In this document: positions 17,264-26,267 of the stretch, one piece after another
How the letters are laid out: each line of letters starts with the position of its first letter
How positions within the stretch are numbered: position 1 is the stretch's first letter
Assembly: GCF_051603425.1 (NCBI RefSeq)
Contig: NZ_CP194411.1
Span: 310,001 to 374,000, forward strand
DNA length: 64,000 nt
DNA from: Selenomonas sputigena_A
GTDB lineage: Bacteria > Bacillota > Negativicutes > Selenomonadales > Selenomonadaceae
Direction: 5' to 3'
Notes under the pieces: model-generated
Databases searched by the model: none
The model's input: the letters and a program-made list of their open reading frames with translations, nothing else
What the model was told of the DNA's origin: nothing
Program-made: the position numbers and the translations under genes

Positions 17264-17401
17264 CTACTTCGCCAACGAGGTGGAAAACTCCTCTTTTTCC
17301 CGCATCTCTGCCGACAAATTCTTCCGCTCCTTCCGGAACAAGAATGCGGGAAAACCATAGCAGAGCGCGATGTAAACGAGGAGCGTGCCGAACACCTGCA
17401 A
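17264..17401 (-). CDS. Possible small single-pass membrane protein
   Basis: A short frame of 45 codons, below usual gene-finding cutoffs, starts at TTG 17401 (or GTG 17395) and encodes one hydrophobic helix ('VFGTLLVYIALCYGFPAFLF') followed by a strongly charged tail (RKERKN...EMREKEEF). The helix-then-basic pattern suggests a real inner-membrane protein with a cytoplasmic tail. A GGGGG/TTGGGA stretch lies just upstream of the start. It sits between the hydG terminator and the universal stress protein gene, 35 bases before the latter. I do not recognise a family. The start and coding status are uncertain. Confidence 0.4.
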   Translation of the reverse strand: MQVFGTLLVYIALCYGFPAFLFRKERKNLSAEMREKEEFSTSLAK

Positions 17402-17437
17402 GATATCCCAAGCCCCCGCGCGCGCCAGAATGCAAAA

Positions 17438-17481
17438 GCGCCGCCTGCAGTTCGCTCTCTGACACGAGCTGCAGGCGGCGC
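17438..17481 (-). terminator. Strong terminator after hydG
   Basis: A perfect 13-base inverted repeat (arms 17438-17450 and 17469-17481, CTGCAG next to GGCGGCGC) with an 18-base loop lies directly after the hydG stop and is followed on the minus strand by TTTTGC. It would end the long metA-to-hydG transcription unit. Confidence 0.8.
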
Positions 17482-17488
17482 CTCTTCC

Positions 17489-18919
17489 TTAGAAGCGAAA
17501 ATCACGCATTCCATCGCCGAGTTTTTTGAGATAGAGCGCCGCCTTCTTCTTGACGGCCGGATTCGGGATATCCTCCCATTGCTTCCGGATCACGCGCTCA
17601 CCCTTTTCCTGCGTCGTTTCTGCCGCATAGTCCTCGAGGTATTCCTTCAAGGTCATCAAGGCGTTCGGCAAGCAGCAGTTCTTGATCTGGCCGCTCTTGC
17701 AGAGGCTCATGAAGCGGTCGCCCGTACGCCCCGCACGATAACATGCCGTGCAGAAGCTCGGCACATAGCCGAGATCCAAGAGCCATTCGATGACCTCGTC
17801 GAGCGTTCGCGTGTCGCTGACATCGAACTGCGCCGAATTTTCCTCCGGTCTTTCCTTCCTGCTGTAGCCGCCGACGCTCGTCGAGGACGCCCCCGAAATC
17901 TGCGAGATACCTAGGTCGAGGACGCGCCTGCGGCTCTCCTCGGATTCGCGCGTCGAAACGATCATGCCCGTATACGGTACGGCAATGCGGAGAACCGCGA
18001 CGATTTTTGCAAAGGTCTCATCATCGATCGCGTTGGCAAAAGCGTCGGGATCGATATCGTCCGCAGGACGGATGCGCGGCACGCTGATCGTATGCGGACC
18101 GACGCCGAAACGCGCCTCCAGATGCTCGGCATGCATCAAGAGGCCGACGAAGTCATAGCGGTACATATTGAGCCCGAAGAGCACGCCGCAGCCCACATCG
18201 TCGATGCCGCCCTCCATCGCGCGGTCCATCGCCTCCGTATGCCAGGCGTAGTCATGCTTCGGCCCCGTCGGATGGAGCTTTTCGTAGCTCTCCTTATGAT
18301 ACGTTTCTTGAAATAGGATGTAGGTGCCGATGCCCGCTTCCTTGAGCTTCCTATAGTCCTCGACCGTCGTCGCGGCGATGTTCACGTTCACGCGGCGGAT
18401 CGCACCGTTCTTATGTTTGATGGAATAAATCGTGCGGATGCTCTCCAGCACATATTCGAGGGGATTGTGCAGGGGATCCTCTCCCGCTTCCAGCGCAAGC
18501 CTTTTATGCCCCATGTCCTGGAGCGCGATGACCTCGCGTCGGATCTCCTCCTGCGTGAGCTTCTTGCGCCGGATCTGTTTGTTTTTTGCATGGTAAGGAC
18601 AGTATGTGCAGCCGTTCACACAGTAATTCGAGAGATAAAGCGGCGCAAAAAGCACCACGCGCTTGCCGTAAAGCTCCTCCTTGATCTCCTTGGCAAGCGC
18701 AAGCATCCTCTCGATGAGATCCGGCTCATCGACGGCGAGCAGCAGCGCCGCCTCGCGGTGACTCAGCCCCTTGCAGTCGCGTGCACGCAGTAAAAGCTCC
18801 TCTACGAGCGCGCGATTATCCTTGTTCTCCTCCGCCCAAGCGAGCGAGGCAAGAATTTCCTCGTGATGGATGAACACCTCGGCCTGTGCGGACTTCGGAT
18901 CGTAATTTGTCATGCTCAT
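17489..18919 (-). CDS. hydG: HydG, [FeFe]-hydrogenase maturase radical SAM tyrosine lyase
   Basis: HydG cleaves tyrosine to supply CO and cyanide ligands for the H-cluster of [FeFe]-hydrogenase. The 476-residue protein has the radical SAM motif 'NYCVNGCTYCPYH' (CxxxCxxC) near residue 92-104 and the HydG-specific C-terminal cluster 'FCTACYRAGRTGDRFMSLC' near 395-413, which separates HydG from ThiH. Other family patches include 'LFAPLYLSNYC' and 'ISGASSTSVGGYS'. HydE is encoded in the same unit 9 kb upstream; HydF and the hydrogenase itself are not in the window. A radical SAM enzyme with two Fe-S clusters implies an anaerobic cell. Confidence 0.95.
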   Translation of the reverse strand: MSMTNYDPKSAQAEVFIHHEEILASLAWAEENKDNRALVEELLLRARDCKGLSHREAALLLAVDEPDLIERMLALAKEIKEELYGKRVVLFAPLYLSNYCVNGCTYCPYHAKNKQIRRKKLTQEEIRREVIALQDMGHKRLALEAGEDPLHNPLEYVLESIRTIYSIKHKNGAIRRVNVNIAATTVEDYRKLKEAGIGTYILFQETYHKESYEKLHPTGPKHDYAWHTEAMDRAMEGGIDDVGCGVLFGLNMYRYDFVGLLMHAEHLEARFGVGPHTISVPRIRPADDIDPDAFANAIDDETFAKIVAVLRIAVPYTGMIVSTRESEESRRRVLDLGISQISGASSTSVGGYSRKERPEENSAQFDVSDTRTLDEVIEWLLDLGYVPSFCTACYRAGRTGDRFMSLCKSGQIKNCCLPNALMTLKEYLEDYAAETTQEKGERVIRKQWEDIPNPAVKKKAALYLKKLGDGMRDFRF

Positions 18920-18982
18920 GCCCCCTCAGAAATCGGACAGGCGAAGCAGGTATCTCTGCTGCGCCGAAGCGCTTTGCAGTTT

Positions 18983-19840
18983 CTACAGTCCTGCCTCTTC
19001 GACGAGTGACGGCATATAGCGGCGAAAGAGCGCCAGTTCCTCTTCGCTCCATTCCCCTTGTTGTACACCCACAAAAAAATATTCGTGAAAAAGCTCCGGA
19101 TGGTGACGCAAACGATAGACCATATCCGGCAAATATTTATGCACAAGACGAACCGCCTGTACATCGCGTTCCTTTTCTTTTTTTGTGGAAAGACTCGCCG
19201 CATGGAGCCGATAGCAATAAAGAACTTCCTTGATATGCGCGATACGCCCATAGCGGATCATAATGCGCAGCCAGTAGTCATAATCCTCCAACAGGAACAT
19301 CTCGGGATCATATCCGCCAATCTCCTCCAACACCTTGCGGCGATAGAGGAAGCATGCCCCAACATAGTTGCGCACGAACATACGCAGCGGGTCAGCATCG
19401 AAGTATTCGCTGATTCCACGCTTCTGTGTTCCATCCGCTTCCTCCTGCAGCAATTCCATGTCCGCATTTACCATAGCGTATTCCGGAAACCGGCGCAAAT
19501 AAGCCAGCATCTTATCCAATGCTTCCGGGTAATAAGCATTGTCATCACTCGTCCACGTCAGGAACCCGCCCCGCGCCTCGGCAAACCCGATATTCAGCGA
19601 ACGCGGCAGCCGCTGGTTTTCTTTATTGCGAAGCACACGGATTCGGGAATCCCTTGCCGCATAAGATGCGAGAATTTCGGGCGTACTGTCCGTCGAGCAG
19701 TCATCCACGGCAATGAGTTCCCAGTCAGCAAAGGTTTGCCCAAGAATACTGTCCAAGGATTCACGCAAATATTTCTCGCCGTTATAAACGGGCAAAACAA
19801 TCGAAATCGTAGGCTGCTGCCGTAATGTTTCCGTCCCCAT
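18983..19840 (-). CDS. Family 2 glycosyltransferase
   Basis: The 285-residue protein has a GT-A fold of the GT2 family: 'ISIVLPVYNGEKYLRESLDS' at about residues 12-31, 'DWELIAVDDCSTDST' near 38-52, the DxD-like 'FLTWTSDDNAYYPEAL' near 92-107, and the acceptor-side 'FLLEDYDYWLRI' near 180-191. It lacks membrane segments, so it acts at the cytoplasmic face. A role in surface polysaccharide, LPS or glycoprotein assembly is likely but the sugar and acceptor cannot be read. It lies 21 bases after the D,D-carboxypeptidase gene and 63 before hydG. Confidence 0.9.
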   Translation of the reverse strand: MGTETLRQQPTISIVLPVYNGEKYLRESLDSILGQTFADWELIAVDDCSTDSTPEILASYAARDSRIRVLRNKENQRLPRSLNIGFAEARGGFLTWTSDDNAYYPEALDKMLAYLRRFPEYAMVNADMELLQEEADGTQKRGISEYFDADPLRMFVRNYVGACFLYRRKVLEEIGGYDPEMFLLEDYDYWLRIMIRYGRIAHIKEVLYCYRLHAASLSTKKEKERDVQAVRLVHKYLPDMVYRLRHHPELFHEYFFVGVQQGEWSEEELALFRRYMPSLVEEAGL

Positions 19841-19861
19841 ATCGTAATCCCCCTCAGATCC

Positions 19862-21037
19862 TTATTCCTTTGCCGAACCGTCCTTAAAATAGCTGAAACC
19901 GTAGTCGAGCAGCGCCGCAGCCTCCGCAGCACGCGTATTCTCGTCATTGGAATGCATGACAACGGCGATGAGCTCGGTGCCCCCGCGCTCGGCCGATGCC
20001 GCAAGGCAGCCGCGGGCTGCACGCGTCCAGCCCGTCTTGAGGCCGGTGCAGCCGGGATAATAGTAGAGCAGCGCATTCGTGTTCTCGCAGTATGTCTTGT
20101 AACCTGCAGGACGCATATAATGAATCATGCTCTCCTTCGTGCCGACGATGCGGCGAAACTCCGGGTTTTTGAGGCCATAGGCCGCAATCAGGGCGATATC
20201 GTGCGCCGTCGAATAGTGGTTCTCGCTGGGCATGCCATTCGGATTGACAAAATTCGTACGCAGGGCGCCGATCGCACGCGCCTTCTCATTCATCATCCTG
20301 GCGAACCGCACCTGGGAACCGCCGAGCACTTCCGCAATCGCGCGGGCCGCGCCATTGTCCGATATGAGCATCATCTGCTGCGTGAGATCCGTAAGCTTTG
20401 CCTGCTCTCCCGGGCGCACGCGTGTCGACTCGACATCGGCCGCCATCGGCGTGATTGTCACAGGCAGGTCGGGCCGTCCGCTCTCCACGGAAAGGATGCA
20501 CGTCATCATCTTCGTCATGCTCGCGGGATACTCACGCTTGTCCCCGTTCTTCGAGTAAAGCACCTCGCCCGTCTTTGCATTCATCAAAATGGCGGCATCC
20601 GCCGTAATCGAACGCACGCTGTCCGGCAGCGGCGCCTTCGTCCCCGCCGTCATGACGCCAAGCGGCAAAGGCTCGCCCGGCAAAATTATGCCTGCAGCAC
20701 TCGTCCCGGTCAGCGCATCCGGCATCTCTTCCTGGCTCGGAGCAGGCGCCGCTTGTCCATGGCGACCCGTCGTCGACACATGTGTCACGCCCGCCTCGTG
20801 CACACGAGCCGGTGCAGCCTCCGACACCCCTGCATGATGCACCGCAGGCGCCGTATGCGAAACGGCCACCGGACCATGCGAAGCAAGCGCCGTCAGAGGA
20901 CTGGCAAGCAGCGAGCCGGAAACGGCAAGCGCCAGCAAGCCCCGTGAGAAATTGCGCCGCCATGCACCACGTCGTTCCTGCTCCTGAAGAGCCGCCGCAT
21001 CTTCCCTGCCAAAAAATTTTCTGAACCCCTTCAACAT
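19862..21037 (-). CDS. D-alanyl-D-alanine carboxypeptidase (S11 family, low-molecular-weight PBP)
   Basis: This penicillin-binding protein trims peptidoglycan stem peptides. The catalytic motifs are in order: SxxK 'PASMTKMMTC' near residue 174, SxN 'LISDNGAA' near 230, and KTG 'GLKTGWTRAA' near 337. A basic N-terminus and hydrophobic signal segment occur at about residues 24-50, followed by a roughly 90-residue low-complexity region rich in His, Ala and Pro before the catalytic domain starts near 140. The usual C-terminal membrane-anchoring domain seems absent, since the protein ends about 45 residues after KTG (391 in total). It lies 9 bases after ilvH. Confidence 0.92.
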   Translation of the reverse strand: MLKGFRKFFGREDAAALQEQERRGAWRRNFSRGLLALAVSGSLLASPLTALASHGPVAVSHTAPAVHHAGVSEAAPARVHEAGVTHVSTTGRHGQAAPAPSQEEMPDALTGTSAAGIILPGEPLPLGVMTAGTKAPLPDSVRSITADAAILMNAKTGEVLYSKNGDKREYPASMTKMMTCILSVESGRPDLPVTITPMAADVESTRVRPGEQAKLTDLTQQMMLISDNGAARAIAEVLGGSQVRFARMMNEKARAIGALRTNFVNPNGMPSENHYSTAHDIALIAAYGLKNPEFRRIVGTKESMIHYMRPAGYKTYCENTNALLYYYPGCTGLKTGWTRAARGCLAASAERGGTELIAVVMHSNDENTRAAEAAALLDYGFSYFKDGSAKE

Positions 21038-21046
21038 CCTGCCTCC

Positions 21047-21547
21047 TTACATCTCCTTGACCGGCACCGGACCGCGCGAAAGGGCTATGGCGCCCGTGCG
21101 CGCAATCTCTATGATGCCGTACTCCGAAAGCACTTCCGAAAGCGCGTCGATCTTGTCCGCTTCTCCCGTCAGTTCGATGACGACATTCTCTTTGCTCACA
21201 TCGACGATGCGCGCGCGGAAGATATTGACGACATTGATGATGTCGGCGCGCGTCTCCTTTGTCGCGCGCACCTTGATCAGGACGAGCTCACGCTTGATGG
21301 AATCCACCTCGCTGAGGTTCACGATCTTTATGACGTCGATAAGCTTCGCAAGCTGTGTCGTCACCTGTGCAAGCTCGCGCTCATTCTCCACCGAGACGAC
21401 GATGTTGATGCGCGTGACATCCGGCTCTTCCGTATATCCCGCCGAAATGCTCTCAATATTGAAAGCACGGCGGCTGATCAGCCCCGAAATATGCGTGAGG
21501 ACGCCCGGCTTGTTGTCAAGAAGCGCCGCGAGAAAAAACTTCTGCAT
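21047..21547 (-). CDS. ilvH: IlvH, acetolactate synthase small (regulatory) subunit
   Basis: From ATG 21547 the product is 166 residues, the normal IlvH size. The N-terminal ACT domain is clear ('LDNKPGVLTHISGLISRRAF' near 10-29, 'GYTEEPDVTRINIVV' near 35-49), and a C-terminal IlvH domain follows ('ELVLIKVRATKETRADI', 'VIELTGEADKIDALSEVL'). IlvH binds valine for feedback control of IlvB. The catalytic subunit lies 4.7 kb upstream in the same direction, separated by two unrelated genes, which is unusual. Confidence 0.95.
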   Translation of the reverse strand: MQKFFLAALLDNKPGVLTHISGLISRRAFNIESISAGYTEEPDVTRINIVVSVENERELAQVTTQLAKLIDVIKIVNLSEVDSIKRELVLIKVRATKETRADIINVVNIFRARIVDVSKENVVIELTGEADKIDALSEVLSEYGIIEIARTGAIALSRGPVPVKEM

Positions 21548-21596
21548 TATATCTGTCCGCCTTTCTGCCCCGCAGGGCGGTCGCAAACATAAAATC

Positions 21597-23756
21597 CTAC
21601 AAATGCCAAAAAGGCCTCGTGTGCTGTTCGGCAATCCTTAGGAAATACTGCGCCAAATCTGCCGAGAAAACCTGTCGGGGATCATCCCCCCGTAAGAATA
21701 TCTGATAGCGGAATTGTGACATATCCACCGTGCCATCGAACGCCGTATGCGCTGCTGTCTCCATGCGGAACTCATGCGCCTCTGTGCGAATGGCTAGTTT
21801 GTAAGTCTGCCCCGGATAGATCGAGTTTGAAATCACATACTCTCGCTTTTTTCCGCCAAAAGCTTCCGGCAGATTGCCGTCGAGATGCAGCGCATCCGCG
21901 CGGAAACCGCACGTTTTCCCCATGATCTTATAAAGATCGAGTACGGAAGCAAGCTCTGTCACACGACCAAGATGCGGCACCCCGTCGCCTCGGACCATCA
22001 GGGCCGCACCGACATGCGTATCAGCCAGAAGCCAGTCGTCATCGTAAACACTCGCCCCGTGGTCAGAGTAGAGATGTACGATATACTCCTCGGGAGCATA
22101 GTTCTCCTCCAAATAAGCAAAGAGCAGGCCGAGCTCCCTGTCGAGCATGCGGATCTTCCACTGGTTTGTCGCACGCATCGCCGGTGTGGCGGCAAGAAAA
22201 ACGGATGCCTTCCCCTCCTGGCCGCAGAACGCCTCCGGCGGGAACTGCGCCTGGATGTTCTCAGGCAAAGCTGCACTGTCCCCACAGGGATGCGAGTCAA
22301 TCAAATGGAGTTCGATGAAATTGTCTGTCTCACGGAAGGCTGCGAGATGCTTCATTACGCGCACAACCCCCTGCGAGGCCTGATGCTTCACCCCCAGGTT
22401 CACAAGCATCCGTTCAAAGCCACGCGTCGCACCGTTCACCACACCCTCACCGTCGCCCATAAGGCTTACCGAGTAATAGCCAAGATCGCGCATCTCTTCC
22501 GAAAGCGTGCGGTAATCGGATTCAAGCCGTACAGCGAAATCACGATGGAAAATTTGCGACTTATGGATATGAAGCCCCGTTTCAATGGTTGGCAAAGATG
22601 GATACGTATATTCCGCAACAGACCAGCAATTGTCGAAGATAACACCCTGCGAAAAAAATCGCAGGATGTTCGGTACATTCCTGTACCCCTCAATTTTCTG
22701 CTCCGCCCACGAAAGGCCGTCCGCAAAAATATTCAGCACGACCTTCTTTCGCTTCGGGCTATGGCCAAGCTTTACGGGACGCCCCATAAGAAAGGTGTCC
22801 TTCGCCTTCATGCGGCATGGCTTCTCGATGCGCAGCAATCGCGTCTCCAGCGGTATGATGCCGATGCCAAGCTTCTTTCCTGCCATTTCCATCCGTATGG
22901 TCTGTCCCATGTCCTTGCCCATGACAGGCAGGATGCAAGGCACATCCTCCGCGGAAATTTCTACCTCATCCACCTCGACCGCACGCAGAAAATCAAACCA
23001 AAAGCTGTTGAAAAAACCAATATGATCCTGCAGGTCCTTTTCCATGATCCAAGAAATAATTTTTCCATGGAGTCCGAAGTTTTCTTCCTCATTCAACAGA
23101 CCCGCATAATAGGGAAAGTCCTGTTCTTCCCCTGTTTCCTGCCCATAGGGAAGCGGTTCGCCTAAAAGCGGTTCCCCACGAAAGGTGAGCACCCCGTCCA
23201 CCATGCGGGGTTTCGATACAAAGGGCGGCGCAAAAGCTGGAATAAAACGACATAGAAAGAGTTCCCGTCTTACTTTCAAATCATCGGCAGAAAAAACCTT
23301 GGCATAATCCATTCCTTCCTTGGAAAGACGGATGCGATATTTCAACGCCTCGCTTTCCTCCCCGAGTGCCTGATGACAACGAAGGAGCAGCCGCCAGATG
23401 GCAGGATTCAATTTCCTGCGCCGGTAGGCGCTCTTTGCAAAATCCAAAGCCTCCCGCCATTCCCCATGAACCGCGCAAAACGCTGCAAAGACAAGACTCG
23501 TATCCACTTGGTCGGGAGCAAGAGCAACAAGCTTCTGCAGACTCTCCTGATAAGCCGTGCCATAATCGCCTTGCTCTCCCCATGCGTTCAGATTAGAAAT
23601 GAGTTCGCGCAGTTCATGATAGAAAGCGAAGCTTGCTTCCTCCACCTCACCTTGAAGCCCCGCTCCGTCCGCGCCTCCGTCTGCCATAACACCGCGGAAC
23701 GGCAGGACAGATGTCGGTTTTTGTTCTTCAGCCATCATTTTCTCTCCCCAGCTCAT
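21597..23756 (-). CDS. TPR-region plus sulfatase/alkaline-phosphatase-fold protein (second paralogue)
   Basis: The 719-residue product (ATG 23756; alternatives 23738 and 23735) has an N-terminal helical, TPR-like segment ('WREALDFAKSAYRRRKLNPAIW'-type region near residues 90-115), a middle domain of unknown type around residues 170-340, and a C-terminal alkaline-phosphatase superfamily domain. The last shows a metal-site start 'VVLNIFADGLSW' near 350, a candidate nucleophile region 'YTYPSLPTIETGLH' near 390, and 'EYIVHLYSDHGASVYDDD' near 590, which resembles the D-H pair of sulfatases and lipoteichoic-acid synthases. No signal peptide or transmembrane helix is visible, so it may act in the cytoplasm. 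The upstream gene is a clear paralogue. Substrate unknown; phosphoglycerol, phosphoethanolamine or sulfate transfer are all possible. Confidence 0.7.
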   Translation of the reverse strand: MSWGEKMMAEEQKPTSVLPFRGVMADGGADGAGLQGEVEEASFAFYHELRELISNLNAWGEQGDYGTAYQESLQKLVALAPDQVDTSLVFAAFCAVHGEWREALDFAKSAYRRRKLNPAIWRLLLRCHQALGEESEALKYRIRLSKEGMDYAKVFSADDLKVRRELFLCRFIPAFAPPFVSKPRMVDGVLTFRGEPLLGEPLPYGQETGEEQDFPYYAGLLNEEENFGLHGKIISWIMEKDLQDHIGFFNSFWFDFLRAVEVDEVEISAEDVPCILPVMGKDMGQTIRMEMAGKKLGIGIIPLETRLLRIEKPCRMKAKDTFLMGRPVKLGHSPKRKKVVLNIFADGLSWAEQKIEGYRNVPNILRFFSQGVIFDNCWSVAEYTYPSLPTIETGLHIHKSQIFHRDFAVRLESDYRTLSEEMRDLGYYSVSLMGDGEGVVNGATRGFERMLVNLGVKHQASQGVVRVMKHLAAFRETDNFIELHLIDSHPCGDSAALPENIQAQFPPEAFCGQEGKASVFLAATPAMRATNQWKIRMLDRELGLLFAYLEENYAPEEYIVHLYSDHGASVYDDDWLLADTHVGAALMVRGDGVPHLGRVTELASVLDLYKIMGKTCGFRADALHLDGNLPEAFGGKKREYVISNSIYPGQTYKLAIRTEAHEFRMETAAHTAFDGTVDMSQFRYQIFLRGDDPRQVFSADLAQYFLRIAEQHTRPFWHL

Positions 23757-23776
23757 TTTCACTTCATCCCTGCATA

Positions 23777-26251
23777 TCACGTATGGGCGAAAGATGCCAC
23801 ATGCTGCCATGCAATGGCGAGAAATTTATCGCGCAGCGCATCACTCCATACCGCCCCACGCCCTTCGCGTTCGTAAATATGGCAGGTGTAGGCACTCATG
23901 TCAATCGTACCGTCCATGCGCGTCAACGCTTTTGTTTCTAAACGAAATTCATATTCTTTCGTGCGAATGCAAAGCTTGTATGTCTGCCCGGGAAAAATTG
24001 AATTTGAAATCACATATTCTCTTTGTTTGCCGCCAAACACCTCTGGCAGGTTCGCATCAAGTTTCTCATCCGGCAAAAGCCCCGCCTCATGCATGACGAT
24101 AGCATGGAGGTCGATGAGACTCATGAGCTCATCCGTCATACCAAGCACAGGGATGCCCGCACCGCGCATCATCAAAGCGACGCCACAGCGCTCGTCACTA
24201 AAAAAGAACGGATCGCTGCTGTAGATGGAAATGCCGTGGTCAGAATAAAGATTGACGATGTACTCGTCTTCTGCATAATGCTCTTCAATATAACGGAAGA
24301 GCTCCCCGAGAGACCGATCCATACGCTCAATGGCAGCGATATTATCATAAATATTTCTCGGCTGGCCTTCAAGGTCGAACGCCCTTTCCCTCGGCGTCCC
24401 TTCATAAACTCGTTCCTGCCACGGAAGTTTCGCCTGCGTCCTTGGCTGCGGCGGCACGACATAGGGCACAACGGGATGCGAATCCGCCACATGAAGAAAT
24501 ACATAGTTGTCGCACTCATCAAACGCTTCGAGGTGATCGATCGTACGCTTGACGCCCTCATAAGCCTGAAACGTAATGTATGGAGCTGTGATGATGCGGT
24601 CATAGCCGCGCTTGTATCCATTGTAGATGCCTGCAGAATCTCCCATGGTCTGTACACAATAGTAGCCGAGTGCCTTCATGCGCTCGGCAAGCGTTTTTTT
24701 CTCCGGGGAAAGTTCCATCCATGCGCTGTCGTGAAAAATCTGGCTCCTGTGCATATGCAGCCCCGTTTCCACCGTACCGAGCGAGGAAAAGGTATACTCA
24801 GCAACGGAAAACGCCTGATTAAAAATCACGCCCTTGGGAAAAAAATCCATAACATTCGGTATGCTGCGAAAATCCGCTTTACGCATCACCGGCCAAGATA
24901 AGCCATCGAGCAAAAGATTCAGCACGAGGCGTTTTCGTTTGGAACTATGTCCGAGATGCACAGGATCTGCCGCGGCAAATTGTCCCTTCGGAACGGCAAG
25001 CCGTGTATCGCATTCCAGTCGCAAAAGCCCGAACTCTGCTTTCCCCGTATAGAAATCACCTTGTTTCCCCGCGCCGCTGAGCGTGACAGGCTGCCCCTGT
25101 TCTGCAAGCGGCGTTACAGCAGCCACGGCAGGGAATTCCGGTGTCGCATGGATTGTCAGGGAGCGGGCGATAAGCGCCTTGCGCAAATCGAAGGTGATAT
25201 TCGAATAAAAATTAATATCCTGGTAAGACGCTTCTTCCAAGCATGCCAAGCGTGCAGCACGGGCATTAAAAAAGATGTCGGTATTGTAGATGCCGCACCA
25301 CAATTCCCTATCCTGCTTTTTCGGCTGCAGGAGAAAGTCGCCGACTGTAGTGCGAAGCTGCACTTGCAGGCCGCCGTCCGGAGCTTTCCTGACCGCTTCG
25401 TAAAAAGGCGCCCATGTCGGTGAAAGCCGCCCTATGCAAAAAGCCTTTCGTACCGCCGTCTTTTCCAAGCGAAGCGGCATGCCGGGAACCCCTGCCGTAT
25501 GTTTATGACAAAGTCCCTTGAAGCATGCAGCAAGCACTTCCTCTCCTTGCGCATCGTATATGGCAATGAGTATATGCCATATATCCACGTTGATCGGACG
25601 AAGCGCATAGGCCTGTTCCGCCAGCTCACGTGCCCCCGTCAAATCACTTGCAGCAAAACGGAGAAGCGCTTTGAGATACAAAGGCGCCGCCTCGTCATGG
25701 CTCAATGCGGAAAACTCTGCTGCAGCGGTTTCCGCTCCCTCTGGGAAAGTCCGTTCCTCGCACCACTGAAAGATCTGCTGCCGGAGAGCAGATTCGCGCT
25801 GCTCTCGTAAAGCCGCTGCCATAGTGGAAAGGCACTCATCCTTCGGCACATCGAGGAGCATGTGCCGCACGGCATCCAAGAAGCGAGTACCGCCTCCATG
25901 AAGCCGGAAGCGTCCTTCTTCTTTCAGGAAGATGACGGAAAGATCCCCGGCAATGGGAAAGAGCATGCACGGCAGTTCGTCATATTCCGGAAAAATCCCC
26001 GGCACAAACGGTACGCCTGCCGCCTGCGCAGCTGCTTCGACAAGCGTGGTACGGGTGCGTTCATAACTATCACACATGGCAGAAGCATTCGGCACATAGA
26101 GCAGTTCATACAGCAGGGAAAACAATTCTTCGTCAGGCGCAGTGTTGTATATCTCCATAAGCGCGAACACTGCCTTTTGATAATCGGACGCTTCTTGTCT
26201 TCCATCTGATTTACGCAATTGTCCAAGCAGTGCCGGAACCTTCTCCTTCAT
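23777..26251 (-). CDS. TPR-region plus sulfatase/alkaline-phosphatase-fold protein (first paralogue)
   Basis: From ATG 26251, which follows the ilvB stop, the product has 824 residues. It shares the layout of its downstream neighbour: helical repeat segment ('LARELAEQAYALRPINVDIW'-like, near 230), unrecognised middle domain, and a sulfatase-fold domain with 'LVLNLLLDGLSWPVM' near 470, 'VAEYTFSSLGTVETGLHMH' near 505, and 'EYIVNLYSDHGISIYSSD' near 700. The two proteins also share 'GKQREYVISNSIFPGQTYKL' and neighbouring text almost word for word near their C-termini, so they arose by tandem duplication and have since diverged in their first halves. An extra N-terminal region of about 150 residues is present here. 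No export signal seen. The function is unknown. Confidence 0.7.
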   Translation of the reverse strand: MKEKVPALLGQLRKSDGRQEASDYQKAVFALMEIYNTAPDEELFSLLYELLYVPNASAMCDSYERTRTTLVEAAAQAAGVPFVPGIFPEYDELPCMLFPIAGDLSVIFLKEEGRFRLHGGGTRFLDAVRHMLLDVPKDECLSTMAAALREQRESALRQQIFQWCEERTFPEGAETAAAEFSALSHDEAAPLYLKALLRFAASDLTGARELAEQAYALRPINVDIWHILIAIYDAQGEEVLAACFKGLCHKHTAGVPGMPLRLEKTAVRKAFCIGRLSPTWAPFYEAVRKAPDGGLQVQLRTTVGDFLLQPKKQDRELWCGIYNTDIFFNARAARLACLEEASYQDINFYSNITFDLRKALIARSLTIHATPEFPAVAAVTPLAEQGQPVTLSGAGKQGDFYTGKAEFGLLRLECDTRLAVPKGQFAAADPVHLGHSSKRKRLVLNLLLDGLSWPVMRKADFRSIPNVMDFFPKGVIFNQAFSVAEYTFSSLGTVETGLHMHRSQIFHDSAWMELSPEKKTLAERMKALGYYCVQTMGDSAGIYNGYKRGYDRIITAPYITFQAYEGVKRTIDHLEAFDECDNYVFLHVADSHPVVPYVVPPQPRTQAKLPWQERVYEGTPRERAFDLEGQPRNIYDNIAAIERMDRSLGELFRYIEEHYAEDEYIVNLYSDHGISIYSSDPFFFSDERCGVALMMRGAGIPVLGMTDELMSLIDLHAIVMHEAGLLPDEKLDANLPEVFGGKQREYVISNSIFPGQTYKLCIRTKEYEFRLETKALTRMDGTIDMSAYTCHIYEREGRGAVWSDALRDKFLAIAWQHVASFAHT

Positions 26252-26267
26252 CTTGGCTTTCCCCCGC

